DNA from: Engraulis encrasicolus
Taxonomy: Eukaryota > Chordata > Actinopteri > Clupeiformes > Engraulidae
NCBI RefSeq assembly: GCF_034702125.1
Contig: NC_085880.1
Span: 47,733,596-47,797,595, forward strand
Direction of reading: 5' to 3'
DNA: 64,000 bases
Shown: in pieces, positions 21,046-34,620 of the stretch
Numbering within the stretch: position 1 is the stretch's first letter
How the letters are laid out: every line of letters starts with the position of its first letter
Made by a program: the position numbers and the translations under genes
The notes under the pieces: model-generated
What the model was told of the DNA's origin: nothing
Databases searched by the model: none
Seen by the model: the letters and a program-made list of their open reading frames with translations, nothing else

Positions 21046-23643
21046 CAGTGGTGTAGTCTACTTTTTTATGGTGGGTATACTGTATATTTCAGCACTTTTT
21101 GAAGTGGGTATACTGTATATATTTGGGTAGATGACGTGACGTGTAAATTTTGCTGTCGCAGGCTCTTAAAATTATGTATATTCATGCTTTCAAAATTGTC
21201 AAAGCTTTAAATGACAAAGCTGTTGTGAAAAAGTAATGTGTAATAAATCCAGAGCTTAAATAAGTATACTTAATTTTGAGTCAAATGTCACATTTGTCCT
21301 ATGGTGTGACTGTCGCAAGCCTGACTCTCCATATTAAAACATTTTAAAATAAATAAGCAAAGCTCAGTCATTTGTCTAAACAACCCTGGCATGTTTTTCA
21401 AGGTGTCTATTTTAGCAAGTGGCAATGCTTAATTTTTTTCCTGTTTTTCTGAGACTGTATGGACTTATGAAACTTTGTCACAGAAAACAATGTCCTGTGG
21501 TGTGACATCATATTTTGGGTTAATTCTGTTATAATTATCTGTTGTTGAAGCTCCAGCGGTACATAAATTGTGACTTTAGACCCTTAAGAAGCCAATGGCA
21601 AGGGTGGATTTTAGGTTTTTCTCTCAGAGTTCTTCAATCAGTCAATTATGTTTTGCTACCACAAGATGTATTAGTTTTGTAGTCCTTTGGTGTGACAGCC
21701 ATAAAATATATTTTGACAATAGTGTATATTTTTCACATTTTTTTCTTATGTAGATGTATGAAAATGCATCTTACTAAAGGTGAAATTGTATTTCAGTTGG
21801 CAACTACATGGCTTTAAATTAACTCAAAAGCTCAAAAGTCCTATGGTGTGATGGTAAAAGTCATATGGTGTGACACTTTGAAGTATCACACCAAAGGACA
21901 AACAGGTCACACCAAAAGACTAGATATCTGAGAAATAGGTTTTAAAACAACTGTTTGTACATTTTTTGTTTATTTTGTTGTTTGACTAGATAAATATTGT
22001 GTATTCAAATTACTTATTCCTTTATTGGCCATTGGAATTTATACTGCTGATTCTAGATTACATTACATTGCATTTGGCAGACGCTTTATAACCAAAGCGA
22101 CTTTCAAAAAGAGGACATAATCAAGCCAACATCACAAGCAAATACAAAGTGCACAGGAGATATACAGAACAACAAGTGCAGTTGCAAAGAGGGGTTATTT
22201 TTTTATTTATTTATTTATTTTTTCATAAAGAGTAAATAACGAGTACACACACACACAAACACACACACGCAAACTAAACTAAACTAAACATCATGTCAGG
22301 AGTCTGCCCTGGGGCAAAGCCAGCTCAAGCATTAGTCTAGTAGATACTCTCGAAAGAGGAAGGTCTTTAGTTGTTTCTTGAAGGCTGCAAGAGACGTGCT
22401 TAGTCTTGCTGCCTCTGGGAGACCGTTCCACCACTTGGGTACCACAACGGAGAACAGTCTTGACTGGGAGTACCTAGAGCGACTGGATGGCAGAGCCAGA
22501 TAGATAAGGATATAAAATGTCATTAATGGTGCTTTGAAACCAAAAAATACAACGGTAACAGTGAAGGAAAGATGAGTGAGAGAGTATAGAGAAGTATAGA
22601 TGAATTAAGTATGCTGTGGAGAGCTCAATATAGCATAAATGTGCTGTCCAGCTTGAGATACCAAACAGGCACTGGCCACTACACACTACAGGTTCAATGG
22701 TGTGACAGTCATAGCATACCTACAAAGAGGGTGAGGTGTGATGGTCATGCCAACGTCACACTTCAGTATGAGTCTTATGAGCTCTGCAGGTTAAATTTAA
22801 TGACCGCATGGCTGTCATTAAGTGTTACGATAGGCTGATAATCTATGACTTAAAGACTTATAAGCATAAAGTGTAGGTCAATATTGACTACAACATTACA
22901 TTATGATCAAAAGACAAAACAATCATGTTGATACATTTGTTTCTGGCTCAGTTTTGTATTTCTGTCCTTTAGTGTGACATGAATGTCCTACGGTGTGACA
23001 TTTTTAAAACGCTCAAATATTTGTTTGAGCTTAACAATACATTTGATAAACACTGAATATTGCATTAGGGAAGAACAAATTATCATCCCTGAAATGTTAG
23101 TATAAATTCGGACAATTTTGAACATTTGAAAAGAAAGATATCCCTATATTTCCTGGAAGTTTTCTAATAAGCTCACCTCTAATGGGGAAAAAAATCCTTA
23201 AATGGTTATTTCTCATTACATTAAGACTTTTTAAAAAAATCAATAAATATGAAGAGTGTATCAATGTTCATAAAACTTCATCAAGCCATTTCTACATCAC
23301 TTAATATATTTATTTCTTAATGTCACACCAAAGGACTTATTTTCAGCAAATTGCTTTATCAATGTAAATAAATAATCAATTAATAGACTAGGTAGAATAG
23401 GTAACATTGTTACCACTTGGATTTTTTGAAAGATTAATTGCTGCACTATGTAGACATATACTTTTTCCCCTCATAAACAATGTTGTGTAAAAAAAATCGT
23501 TTTTTTTCTGCCTAACTGTCATCTATCCATTTGTGCTATTCAAAATAATGGATCAATCAATTTTAAGTGGGTATACTGAAATCCCTGAAATTTAGAAGTG
23601 GGTAAACTCCGTATACCTGCGTTCTATGTAGACTACACCACTG
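21046..23643. mobile_element. 2.6-kb non-autonomous CAGTGGTGTAGTC element
   Basis: Ends CAGTGGTGTAGTC and GACTACACCACTG, 8-bp target duplication GGTCAGAC (21038-21045 and 23644-23651), hence hAT-like. No transposase frame. Between 21296 and 23336 it holds eleven copies of a 15-bp motif close to GTCCTWTGGTGTGAC in both orientations. A minus-strand LINE 3' fragment is inserted at 22053-22530. Short MITEs at 15180, 32714 and 41109 share its ends. Confidence 0.88.
22053..22530 (-). mobile_element. L2/Rex-like LINE 3' fragment
   Basis: On the minus strand 22523-22332 encodes the C-terminal piece of a non-LTR reverse transcriptase protein (SRLFSVVVPKWWNGLP, FKKQLKTFLFREYL). It is followed by the 3'UTR and the tail AAAGCGTCTGCCAAATGCAA with TGTAATGTAAT repeats. 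The same tail occurs at 34735, 46077 and 53821. Confidence 0.8.
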
Positions 23644-23917
23644 GGTCAGACCAACATCTTGGTCCGAGATTTGAAAGTCGATGATAATCAGGCAACCAGA
23701 CAAGAGCTTAGCGGCCAATAATGACTATCGAGTGCTAATCAAAGTGATATCAAGTGAGAAGTCCTACGGAAAACTGAAACAGTCAAAACTTGCCCTATTT
23801 TTGTCTTGCAACACTATTGTGACAAAAAAATAGACCAAATAAAATCTGCTGCTCTTACCTGGTTCAATGTCAACAGCTAAGAAGAAGAAATGAGTTCATA
23901 AACATACAAGTGAAAAG

Positions 23918-24232
23918 TGAAAGTGAAAGCCCATTAGGAAACTCCAACTCCCATTGTCATTGTGACACAGCACTCCACAGCACACATGTGAACACAGCAC
24001 ACTGCACACAACGAAATTGCATTTATGCCTCACCCGTGCAAGGGGGCAGCCCTCAGTGGCGCCCCATGGGGAGCAGTGCGGTGGGACGGTACCATGCTCA
24101 GGGTACCTCAGTCATGGAGGAGGATGGGGAAAGCACTGGTTGATTACTCCCCCCACCAACCTGGCGGGTCGGGAGTCGAACCGGCAACCTCTGGGATGCA
24201 AGTCTGACGCCCTAACCGCTCACCCATGACTG
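23918..24232 (-). repeat. tRNA-derived SINE, best copy in window
   Basis: On the minus strand the head has GAGCGGTTAGGGCGTCAGAC (A-box region) and GGTTGCCGGTTCGACTCCCG (B box), then a conserved body ending CCTAATGGGCTTTCACTTT. Confidence 0.85.
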
Positions 24233-24239
24233 CAAATAG

Positions 24240-25515
24240 ATAGTCTCAAATAGTCCCAGTGCTACAATATACTCAGCTCCGCATGCATCTTTCCCATTTC
24301 ATGCTCTTCTTTGTGCAACCCTGCAGCATATGACTGTAGCAATTTCCACATCATCAAGGACAATTATTGGTCTAAATGGATTTAGTCCATACAGTAGCAC
24401 ACCATGTAAGCTGATGGAGACTCTTAGCCCATCATTCTGTACAAGCTCTACACACTTCATCTTACAATATAAAGCTTTCAGACATTTCTTTTGTCAATAT
24501 AACAATGTTAAAGCTGCCTGAACCTGTGTGGCTTCGTCCCAGCAATTATGTGGTAAGGAAACAGAAGTCAATAAAGGTCTCAATAAAGTACGGTTCACTT
24601 CCAAGGGGTCTGGGTACACTTTGAAGCGTTCACATATGCACTGAAAAAACTGAGTCTTTTGACAACGTCATTATGACGTCATTTCCTGATTTTATTGCCC
24701 AAAATGTCACCTTAATGTATTTTCCATCTAACTTGGGTAAAGCACATCAATTTTGGTTATTATGTGCATGAGACCACTTCAAATGTTCACAAGGGTGTCT
24801 GATGCTAATGAAAATGTAAAAAAAATGTGAAAAGTGATGATGATGAGACTTAGATCAGTGATTTTTGGTCAGGCGTACCTGTCAGAAAACCATTGCCATG
24901 GCAACAACAAAAATGATAAACATTATCTTTTGGTATCACATTGTAGCCAACTTCATTTTAGGAAAAGTCACAAAGCTTCGTAGTCATAGCTTTAGTCATT
25001 CAGGAGGTATACGACATCAAAGTTGGTGCGGGCACTTTTAGCCCCCCCCCCCCCCCCACGGTCTGGATAGGGTTAACACAGTGATGTGGGGTTTGAGTTA
25101 GTCGCTACACATAAAGTAGGCTATGATACTGATTAGTTGTACCTATTGTTCTGATTCAATTGATATTAAGCTCACTTCTGAAAAGTTTGGGTGGATTAAC
25201 GTCCAATAACCTTGCCAGTATCATGAATGTCCACCTATTTATTTTTATCGAACGAAAATGTATTATTGACTTGTATTGAATGCATATAGCAGGACTTAAC
25301 TCAGGAAATATCCATGATTTACATCATACTGTACATTTGATAGAAAATGGGAAACCATGTTCATAACATTATTTTTTGGCATATAACATAGCGTATTTCA
25401 CATATGTTATTTTCTGAGGGCTAAAATTACAATATGGACCCTGGTGAAAACACCACACAAACTATTGTGCTTTTGTCACTTCTGCACAGTAATTTTCCTA
25501 AGTCATCCCAGTGAG
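24240..25515. other. Unclassified AT-rich DNA
   Basis: No gene or known repeat identified; a run of 16 C is at 25042-25057. Confidence 0.4.
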
Positions 25516-26120
25516 CAGGGCCGGATTAACGCATAGGCTAGATATGGCTGCAGCCTAGGGGCCCCACCACAGGCTAGATATGGCTGCAGCCTTGGGGCCC
25601 CCAACCTGCCAGGATCCCCCTTCTTGGTCAGAAGTGAGAAAATGCAGAATTATGACAATAAGCAATATCGAAAAATTCATCTGTCATGTGGAGTAAAGCT
25701 GGTAGACATGTTCTCCTTAATTCCTAGCATGTTATTATGACACTGTCTACGTAAATTCAAGTCAAGTCAAGTCAAGTAGGTTTATTGTCAATTTCTCTAC
25801 ATGCACTGGTCATACAAAGAATTTGAAATAACATTTCTTGCTTTCCCATACAGACATAGACTAATCTAGGTAAGGACATAGACAGTATAGACATAGACAG
25901 TACTTATACATAGACTTAAGACAATATGGACATAGACAGTGCTCATACAGACATTTAAAGTGCAAGACTGGACAAAAGAAGACTTGTAGAGAACATACAT
26001 TAAGAGGTAATTGTTGTGCTTTTGTGCTTTTCCTAAAGAGTCCTTTATAGCGTTTTAATTTTTGGGGGCCCCACAGCAGCCTGTAGCCTAGGGGCCCCAG
26101 GCCATCTTAATCTGGCCCTG
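25516..26120. mobile_element. hAT-like element with 8-bp TSD
   Basis: Ends CAGGGCCGGATTAA and TTAATCTGGCCCTG; target duplication CCAGTGAG (25508-25515, 26121-26128). A repeat with GTCAAGTCAAG and TTTATTGTC is nested at about 25755-25985, similar to 40662-40905. Confidence 0.92.
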
Positions 26121-26764
26121 CCAGTGAGTAATGACTGAGGTTCCATATGGCGTACACAAAGCTACGTTTTTGGGCAATGTTTCCAGATAACTTGTACCTC
26201 ATGAATGAGCTGGAGAAGAAAATATGACGATGACATGAGAAAAAAGAGGAAGTGTCATCCTTCTAGCACTGGCATGTATTTAGCAATATTCTGCTCTCAC
26301 TAAGCAGAACCAACTGTACATTACGTAAGAGATTTTTTTTTTTTTTTTAAGAAATGTTATCACATCTATTAATCTATTGTTCACCAGATGTATTTGTTTG
26401 ACCATGAAGATAAAATAAGAAATCAATAAAATGTTAAAAAAAAAATACAAAACATAAAAAATCTACCACGTTCTTAGGTGTGGATGAGAAACGTGATTAA
26501 CAGGAAGGATAGCTCTTTTCTGCATTCAGCAATGTCTTCCACAAAATCACCTGTTAATGTCTATTTGAATTCTTTAGGATTATTTAATGTAATCCCTAAT
26601 CAGCTAGTACATTGTTCAACAGATGTACACTACACTGTCACTGATTCTTAAGAATGTGGTTTAACAGATTTTAATTTGGAAAGAAAAAAAAGTTGTTCAA
26701 ATCCAAAATATAGAGGTATATTATCACAGACGAAGATCTGGGCTGCGCATCAATGTATCAGTCA

Positions 26765-28292
26765 ACCTCTCTTTACAGTTTTTTTCAATTGCTAACAAGC
26801 TTTTGTCCAATCCTCAGCGACATTTGCAAAACTCTTCATACATTTAACACACCAAGGGTTTTCCATGGCCATACAGTTGACACATTACATGCCTTTTTCA
26901 CACAATTAGCAGTCAATGAATGCATTTCTAAAATGCTAACATTTCCTTTACACACATGATAACCAAAGCAACAACACTATGTATCTTTTATGGCTTATTT
27001 TCAAATGCTTACACACAGTGTGCCAAAAATGGAAATCCAACATCCAAAACCTTATTTCAGTGAAAAGGCCTTTACATGACATCAGGAGGAGTACAGTAAA
27101 CATATTTATTGATAAAAGTAGAAAAAACCCCTCCAATTTCAATTGTTCAGTTCTGCTGTCAGTTTTTAACACATTTTTACTGTAAAATGTGAAAATGCAA
27201 AAGTGTCTCATAATCAGACTGAAAATGCTTTTGTAGCAGTTGGAAAGATCTGTTTGTTTATGAGAATGTCTATAGGTCTAACCAAATCTGCATGTAATTC
27301 ACATTCATGTTAAATTACCGTATCATGTTTAAAACTTTTACATATCACTGTGTCAACACATCTGCAGAAATTGGTATAAATTACAGTAGGCTATATGAAT
27401 AAACGTTTGAAGTCAATGTTGTCCATAAAGTCATGATTTTGAGATACATGAAAAGGTATTATACAGATTCAGTAATTTCAGGGCCGGTTCTAGTCCATTT
27501 ACCCTTGGCAAGCACCCCCTTTCCTTTTGTGGATTTACAAATTGGCATCTTTTATCATAGTGTCTTCAACCTGATCGAGTACTAATCTACTGTAGAACCT
27601 ACATATATAAGTGGCCATGAACGCAATAGACAGTGTTTTGTGTGACATTCTAAATTCTTTGGGACTTTCGGGCTTTATCCCCCTAAGACATTTGGTGCCC
27701 TAGAGACAATCGCCTTGATTTTGCTTTTATGTGTATTTGTTTCATGATATTTTCTTCACTGTAAGTAATTTGAAAACCTTTTTATATCATACTATAATCT
27801 ACTGTACCTCCTTTAGTCAACGGTAAAGAAAATGCTTCCTGCTGGAGTCATGTTGAAAGTCAACAATGCATGAGGTCACAGTCTTGCCTACTTGCCTAAG
27901 AAGGAAATTAAGTGCAAACAGTGAATTGCATGATTTGAATGCATACAATAGGCTACTGAAACATAATTCTATGCAGATTCTGTAATGTTGGCAATAGCCA
28001 GAGTTTTGAAATCTTGTGTGCTTTGATTGACTCCATGTACCTTGTGAAATGAAAACAAGTATTATTTTTTTGAGAGACGTTTTTCAGTTTGAGCCATATT
28101 TCTAGTGTTTTGGTAAAGTTTGTCACTACAGAAAAAGATGTCATCTATTTAACAGTAGGCCTATGTGTTTTTGAGAAGAAGACTAACTATTTGGCCAATT
28201 GTGTTAGGTAAGAGGTAGTCTGTGTTAAGAGTTTAGAAAAAGTATCCAAAGTATGGGTAAGCGTTTGTTAGCAATTGAAAAAAAACTGTATT
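26765..28292. mobile_element. Tc1/mariner-like long inverted-repeat element
   Basis: Ends TACAGTTTTTTTCAATTGCT and AGCAATTGAAAAAAAACTGT, about 30-bp inverted repeats with flanking TA. No transposase was found in 1.5 kb. Confidence 0.7.
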
Positions 28293-28859
28293 TTAAATAG
28301 GCTCTCACTTTGTTTTGTGACACTGTCATTAGAAGTGAATATATATATTATAGGCCTATGTATATGAATATGAAGGTGGCCCAAAAACTTCGTCTCCCAC
28401 AGTTCATAGTTCTTCTTATCTCCGTCTAACACCAACCGAGATCAACGTGAATTTGTCCTTTCACTCATTGCGCCAATGCTGAGACAAATTCTACTAACTA
28501 TAAACTTAGGCGCAGTGCAGCGTATTCCGGGCCCATAACCTGTTACAAAACTGAACTAAACTGCTGACTGGAGACATTTGGGGTGAAATGAGCAGAGATT
28601 CTTCATTGGTAACAGGTGAGTATTATTTTAACAGTTCAACTTAATTGTAGATACATATTGTAAAAATAGGCTATTTGTAAAACATGTCAAAACAAGTACA
28701 AAAAATCTTATTGTGTAGATTACGATACCGCAGGACTAAAGGACCAGTCCCCCAGCCCAACGGCATCAATACTGTATGAGGCTTTGGGAGGGAGGTTTAC
28801 CAACGTTTCCACGCCAACACTGCTAGTAGTGACACCTTAATTTCCCTCTGCATCAATAA

Positions 28860-28945
28860 ATGATACTCTACTCTACTCTACTGTACTATACTGTACTCTA
28901 CTCCACTCTACTCTACTCTACTCTACTCTACTCTACTCTACCAGA
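28860..28945. repeat. Short TCTAC satellite after ATCAATAAATGA
   Basis: Second, shorter instance of the pentanucleotide array, again directly after a LINE-like CAATAAA terminus. Confidence 0.95.
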
Positions 28946-28964
28946 CCTTGCCTTTGATTCCAAT

Positions 28965-29145
28965 TTGTGATCATTGATGACACAGAGGTCTGAAATGGAT
29001 TAAATTCACAGCCTGGCTATCGCAGAACATTGATGACACAGAGGTCTGAAATCCATTAAATTCATAGCCTGGCTATCGCAAATCATTGATGACACAGAGG
29101 TCTGAAATCCATTAAATTCACAGCCTGGCTATCGCAGAACAGTGT
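28965..29145. repeat. ~62-bp x3 tandem repeat
   Basis: Three copies of GATGACACAGAGGTCTGAAA, TTAAATTCACAGCCTGGCTA and TCGCAGAACATT with few differences. Confidence 0.95.
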
Positions 29146-29284
29146 GCAGCATCACAGTGAGGTAGGTCCAGGTCCTAATACACTTATAACATACTCAGAA
29201 AAGAATGACAAGAAGAGATTATAATGAGAAGGACAGTCACCGGAGCATATTAGATGTGCAAGATTAGTTTAAAGATTTAAAATT

Positions 29285-29435
29285 TTAATTTAAGATTAGT
29301 TTTGACGTCAACACGTCTTCATCAGAATCAAAATGGAAAATGATCACTGTGTGTGAGAGAGTCAGAGAAGGATTGACAAATGATACAGAAACCATTCATC
29401 ATTTGCCAATCCTTCCCTGACTCTCACACACATGT
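29285..29435 (-). repeat. Hammerhead-like core plus inverted repeat
   Basis: Minus strand reads CTGATGAAGACGTGTTGACG, TCAAAAC at 29325-29299; the adjacent arms GAGAGTCAGAGAAGGATTG and CAATCCTTCCCTGACTCTC (29355-29430) pair. Confidence 0.55.
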
Positions 29436-29851
29436 ATCAGTATCAAAAACCATTAACAGTGTATGTTAATGATTAAGTAATGGGAAATAATAAAGAGATA
29501 ATGGTTAACAAATGTTTTACAAAGGGTTATCTAAGGTTTGAATAATGCTTACAAATGCATAACTAATGCTTAACAAGGCGTCTGTATTATAAAGTGTTAC
29601 CTGGAATGGAATGGAAAACCTAGATATGCACTGCACTACATAAAAGTACAAATTAATTTTCCACATCAGAGATGATCTGGTGACTCCCCTTCTCAATATC
29701 ATCTCCGTCCTTGCCCATGACACACCAGGTAGTGACGAAAGAAGGATACTTTAAGGAAAGATTTATGTTGAGATAATCAGTTCCTCAGAAGAAATTTCAC
29801 AATCGCAAACGCAGCATGAAATAACATTGACCACCACCCAGAAAATTCCCC

Positions 29852-29970
<119 letters not shown>

Positions 29971-29982
29971 TGTTGGACGAGC

Positions 29983-29992
29983 CAACACTTTA
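29983..29992 (+). promoter_or_regulatory. TATA-like site upstream of PCNA retrogene
   Basis: ACTTTATAAAGAAG lies about 245 bp upstream of the ATG, just past the (CA)n tract; a GGCGGCCAT YY1-like site is about 40 bp downstream. Function is inferred only from sequence. Confidence 0.3.
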
Positions 29993-30092
29993 TAAAGAAG
30001 AGAAATGCAGGCACTTCACATCTCGGCGGCCATAGTGTCACAACGTCAAGTTGGAGAGCTGGGCTTAGGCATAATAACACTATTTTGTTTGA

Positions 30093-31170
<1,078 letters not shown>

Positions 31171-31183
31171 GCTTAGTTTAGTT

Positions 31184-31766
31184 CAGGGGTACCCAAACCG
31201 GGAGACGGGTACCCGGATACCCGCCACCCCCCTTTGACTGGCCCTCCACCTCTCTGCACCTCACCATTTGAACTGGCCCAAAGAAGCAATCCTCAAAGAA
31301 AAAAAATAATGAAATGATATAATGAATGAAATATATTTTTGACAAATATTTTATTTTGTTTATCAACAGGCCTTCCTACAGTTTCATTTTCACTAACCTA
31401 GAGTGAATCACCAGAAGTTTCCTGTTTTGTAGTTTCTCATCTCACTGTACAGTAATATAAACAGGCCTACCATTTCTATTGTATCACTCCTAAACTGTCA
31501 ATCACCATATTTTCCCAACCTTTCCTTGCTATTTTACATGGTTGTTATTAGAAAATAAAATATATAGCTGTGGTATTTCAAATTGAAAAATATGTGAAGT
31601 ACCCACTTCTTTTGCAAATCACTTGTAATGATGAACTATTTTGTGCTAGAAATTATGGCTATAACAGTCAGTAGCCTAGTATACAGCCCACATGATTGAT
31701 CCCGGCCCCCTATCACAGTCAGGAACGATAATGTCGCCCCCAGAGAAAAAAGTTTGGGGACCCCTG
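31184..31766. mobile_element. 583-bp hAT element with 8-bp TSD
   Basis: Ends CAGGGGTACCCAAACC and TTTGGGGACCCCTG; target duplication GTTTAGTT (31176-31183, 31767-31774). Best copy of the family truncated at 6631. Confidence 0.93.
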
Positions 31767-31774
31767 GTTTAGTT

Positions 31775-32465
31775 TATTAGGATCCCCATTAGCTGGGCGT
31801 GGCGCTGACCCAGCTATTCCTCCTGGGGTCCAACAATAAAAAACACACAGTTAAAAAATATATAAAATTCTGTGCATTAATTTAAGCACCATCCATTGAA
31901 AAGAAAGAAAGAAAAGAAGAAGAAGAAAAAAACATATAATTTGATTACTTTAATAATGGTTAAAGACCTTGTGAAAAAAATCTCTACCTCTGCACTAACC
32001 TAGTTTATGTATGATAGGCTCAGATGTTTTTTCACCGGTTTTTTTAATAAACACTTCACTATTCAATATAGTTAATTTGGTTGGCAAATTGTTCCATGCT
32101 TTAATTGATCTATATTCAACAGTGCGTAGAAATGCATTAGTATTACTCTTTGGGACGCTCAGTCTCCCTGCTGCTGCAAGCCTTGTGTTACATATATGAA
32201 TATCACAAAGTTTATGGAGGAGATTATAGCGATTTAATGGAGTTTTGTTGTGTAAAACTGCCCAAGTTGATGTTAATAAAGAGACATGAAGCCTGTCCTC
32301 CACTCTCAGCCACTGTAAAGCTGAATGCCTGGAGTTGATATTTGTTGTGTAAGAACATTTAATAACAAGACGATTTCGCGACGTCTGCATGCACATGCAG
32401 ACATCAATGCATTCTGGATGAAAATGTTGCATGATGGTCAGATTTCTTGTCAAAGATACCAAGTT
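31775..32465 (-). mobile_element. Non-LTR (L2/Rex1-like) retrotransposon 3' part
   Basis: Minus-strand frame 32462-31995 encodes the C-terminal region of a LINE reverse transcriptase protein (LQWLRVEDRLHVSLLT, LAAAGRLSVPKSNTNAFLR, SIKAWNNLPTKL). The 3'UTR ends GGGGATCCTAATAAACTAA. It is 5'-truncated, so non-functional. Confidence 0.85.
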
Positions 32466-32469
32466 TCAG

Positions 32470-32713
32470 TCATTTTGCGCCAACGAGGTGACATGTCACA
32501 TGGTGTCCAACTGCTCGCGGGATCAAAGCGACTGCAGACGGACCTTGCAACTCCCGCAGTTGCTTATCCCTGTTGATGCTTGTCTGCATACTGCATCTGA
32601 AATCACACGCCCAACAGGTCACTCACGTGTGTAGAGACGTGTTGTCACCCCTACACAAGTCTGCACTGCTCCCCACTTCAGCTCCTCCTCGTGGTGTGCT
32701 AGCACAGTAGATT
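32470..32713. other. Unclassified DNA
   Basis: No recognised repeat or exon; includes a short CTGCATGCACATGCAGAC palindrome just upstream at 32385-32402. Confidence 0.4.
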
Positions 32714-32907
32714 CAGTGGTGTAGTCTACGTAGAACGCAGGTATACGGAGTATACCTAATTCTAAATTTCAGGGATTTCACTCAGTATACCCATTTAAAA
32801 CTGAGTGATCCATTATTTTCAATAGCACAAATATATACAGTATACCCACTTAAAAAAATGCTCAAATATACAGTATACCCCCCATAAAAAAGTAGACTAC
32901 ACCACTG
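32714..32907. mobile_element. CAGTGGTGTAGTC-family MITE
   Basis: 194 bp; 8-bp target duplication AGTAGATT (32706-32713, 32908-32915). Internal-deletion relative of 21046-23643. Confidence 0.93.
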
Positions 32908-33001
32908 AGTAGATTAAACTGGTGCGAGCTCATCATCTCGTGTACATTTGTAAGCATAACAAAACAAAATACAACAAACTAACACTAATAATAATAATAA
33001 T

Positions 33002-33163
33002 CAGGGCGCTAAATTAGCACCAGGCAACTGGCCAAATGCTGGTGAAAATTCAGTTTGGCTGGTAAAAAAGCCACTTTGACCCATTAGTGTGTGTGTAATC
33101 TAGTAAGATTATCATATACTAGCCATTATGGCTGGTAATGAAAAAAGTTAATTTAGAACCCTG

Positions 33164-33216
<53 letters not shown>

Positions 33217-33217
33217 T
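33002..33217. mobile_element. hAT-like short element beside (AAT)n
   Basis: CAGGGCGCTAAATTAGCACC ... TTAGAACCCTG (33002-33163) sits in an AATAAT context and is followed by an (AAT)n tract to 33217. Confidence 0.65.
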
Positions 33218-33357
33218 AACAGATAAAAAGTGCCTTTTGTTTACACGGCGACCCCGCCATCGGGGCTTAAAGACAATCTTAAGACTCCTTCCAGAGTGTA
33301 GAGTTTTGAAGACGCCTCGGGGTGCATCTCCGTCTAAACGGCTAAACTGTCAAACTA

Positions 33358-33630
33358 TAGTGAGTGCCTCTTAATATGCGACCTTGCCTCCTCCACTTGC
33401 GCTTGTCTCCTCGCCCCGTCTCCTGGCCCCAGCTGTCAGCCTAGCCACAACAACTTTTGAGGGACTGTTTTTCATTCACCATCCCAATTGCAAACGAGAA
33501 AAAGACTCTACAATTGAGCTTTTGCAAGATATTGAAATACAATGCTGTTGTCAGTGATGTCATCATGACGAGAAGCAAGTGGAGGAGGCAAGTGGAGGAG
33601 GCAAGGTCCCATATTAAGATGCACTCAGTG
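33358..33630. mobile_element. PIF/Harbinger-like MITE, copy 1
   Basis: Inverted ends AATATGCGACCTTGCCTCCT / AGGAGGCAAGGTCCCATATT; family also at 34106-34419 and 46477-46771. Superfamily assignment is a guess from the TIR style. Confidence 0.75.
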
Positions 33631-33837
33631 TCTGCGCTTGGGGACGTACAGGGGTTCCATCACACCACACCACAGCGTTCTGGAATGCATCCAATCGAAT
33701 GTCACATACTCTTGTGTCTTCATATAAACAACGATTTTCCCCTGAGAATGCTTGTCTAAACGCGAATGAAAAAAAAATAAGACGAGAAACCCTTTTAGCG
33801 TCATCTCTATAAACGTCCCCTTAGGCTATTCCCATTG

Positions 33838-33982
<145 letters not shown>

Positions 33983-34023
33983 ATAACAGGATTACTGACA
34001 CGAATGCTGGTACATTGATGATC

Positions 34024-34029
34024 TTTATT
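34024..34029 (-). terminator. Poly(A) signal of the cationic-peptide gene
   Basis: Minus strand AATAAA in TTTAAATGAATAAAGATC. It lies about 430 nt after the stop, of which about 314 nt is the inserted MITE 34106-34419, so the original 3'UTR was short. Confidence 0.6.
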
Positions 34030-34105
34030 CATTTAAACCAAGAAGACTGTGAAGTCACAAAGTGGTGTGCTAGCAGGCAGATGAGCATTCCACTACACTG
34101 CACTA

Positions 34106-34419
34106 CAGTGAGTGCGTTCCAATATGCGACCTTGCCTCCTCCACTTGTGCTTGATTCCTCGTACCAGGAAGTAATATGTCAAGATGACATCACTGACAAC
34201 AGCATTATATATCAACATCTTGCAAAAGCTCAATTGTAAACTCCTTTTCTCTATTGCAATTGGGATGGTGAATGAAAAACAGTCCCTCAAAAGTTGTTGT
34301 GGCTAGACTGACAGCTGGGAAACATTATAGTTTTCCCCACGGAGGAGGGGCCAGGAGGCGGGGCGAGGAAACAAGCACAAGTGGAGGAGGCAAGGTCGCA
34401 TATTGTAACGCACTCAGTG
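34106..34419. mobile_element. PIF/Harbinger-like MITE, copy 2, in the 3'UTR of the cationic-peptide gene
   Basis: Inverted ends GAGTGCGTTCCAATATGCGA / TCGCATATTGTAACGCACTC. It starts about 38 nt downstream of the stop codon on the minus strand. Confidence 0.85.
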
Positions 34420-34456
34420 ACTCAACATGGTTCCTTTTTGGCACTACTTCCTGTAT

Positions 34457-34620
34457 TTATCCCGCCATCGCCAAGGCCCCCAGGGCCACTTTTCCCGCCA
34501 CCTTGGCTGCCTTCTTCAGGTAGGGCTTGGCCTTCTCAAACTTGGCCTTCATCTTCTCCCTCCGGGCTCCGCGCCTCATCCGGGAGCCGGCCTCGTAGAA
34601 GACACCGTCATCAGGTCCAC
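34457..34620 (-). CDS. Cationic-peptide gene exon 3
   Basis: Acceptor GGGTTTCACAG; first two bases complete Gly38. Encodes GPDDGVFYEAGSRMRRGARR, the lysine-rich region and the ...GALAMAG end before TAA. Its acceptor region is duplicated 102 bp upstream. Confidence 0.82.

Noticed and set aside
31995..32462. 155-aa minus-strand protein
   Set aside because: Recognised as the end of a 5'-truncated LINE protein, listed as a mobile element rather than a host gene.
33457..33759. 100-aa frame and similar frames at 34093 and 46416
   Set aside because: All translate the interior of the same MITE family.
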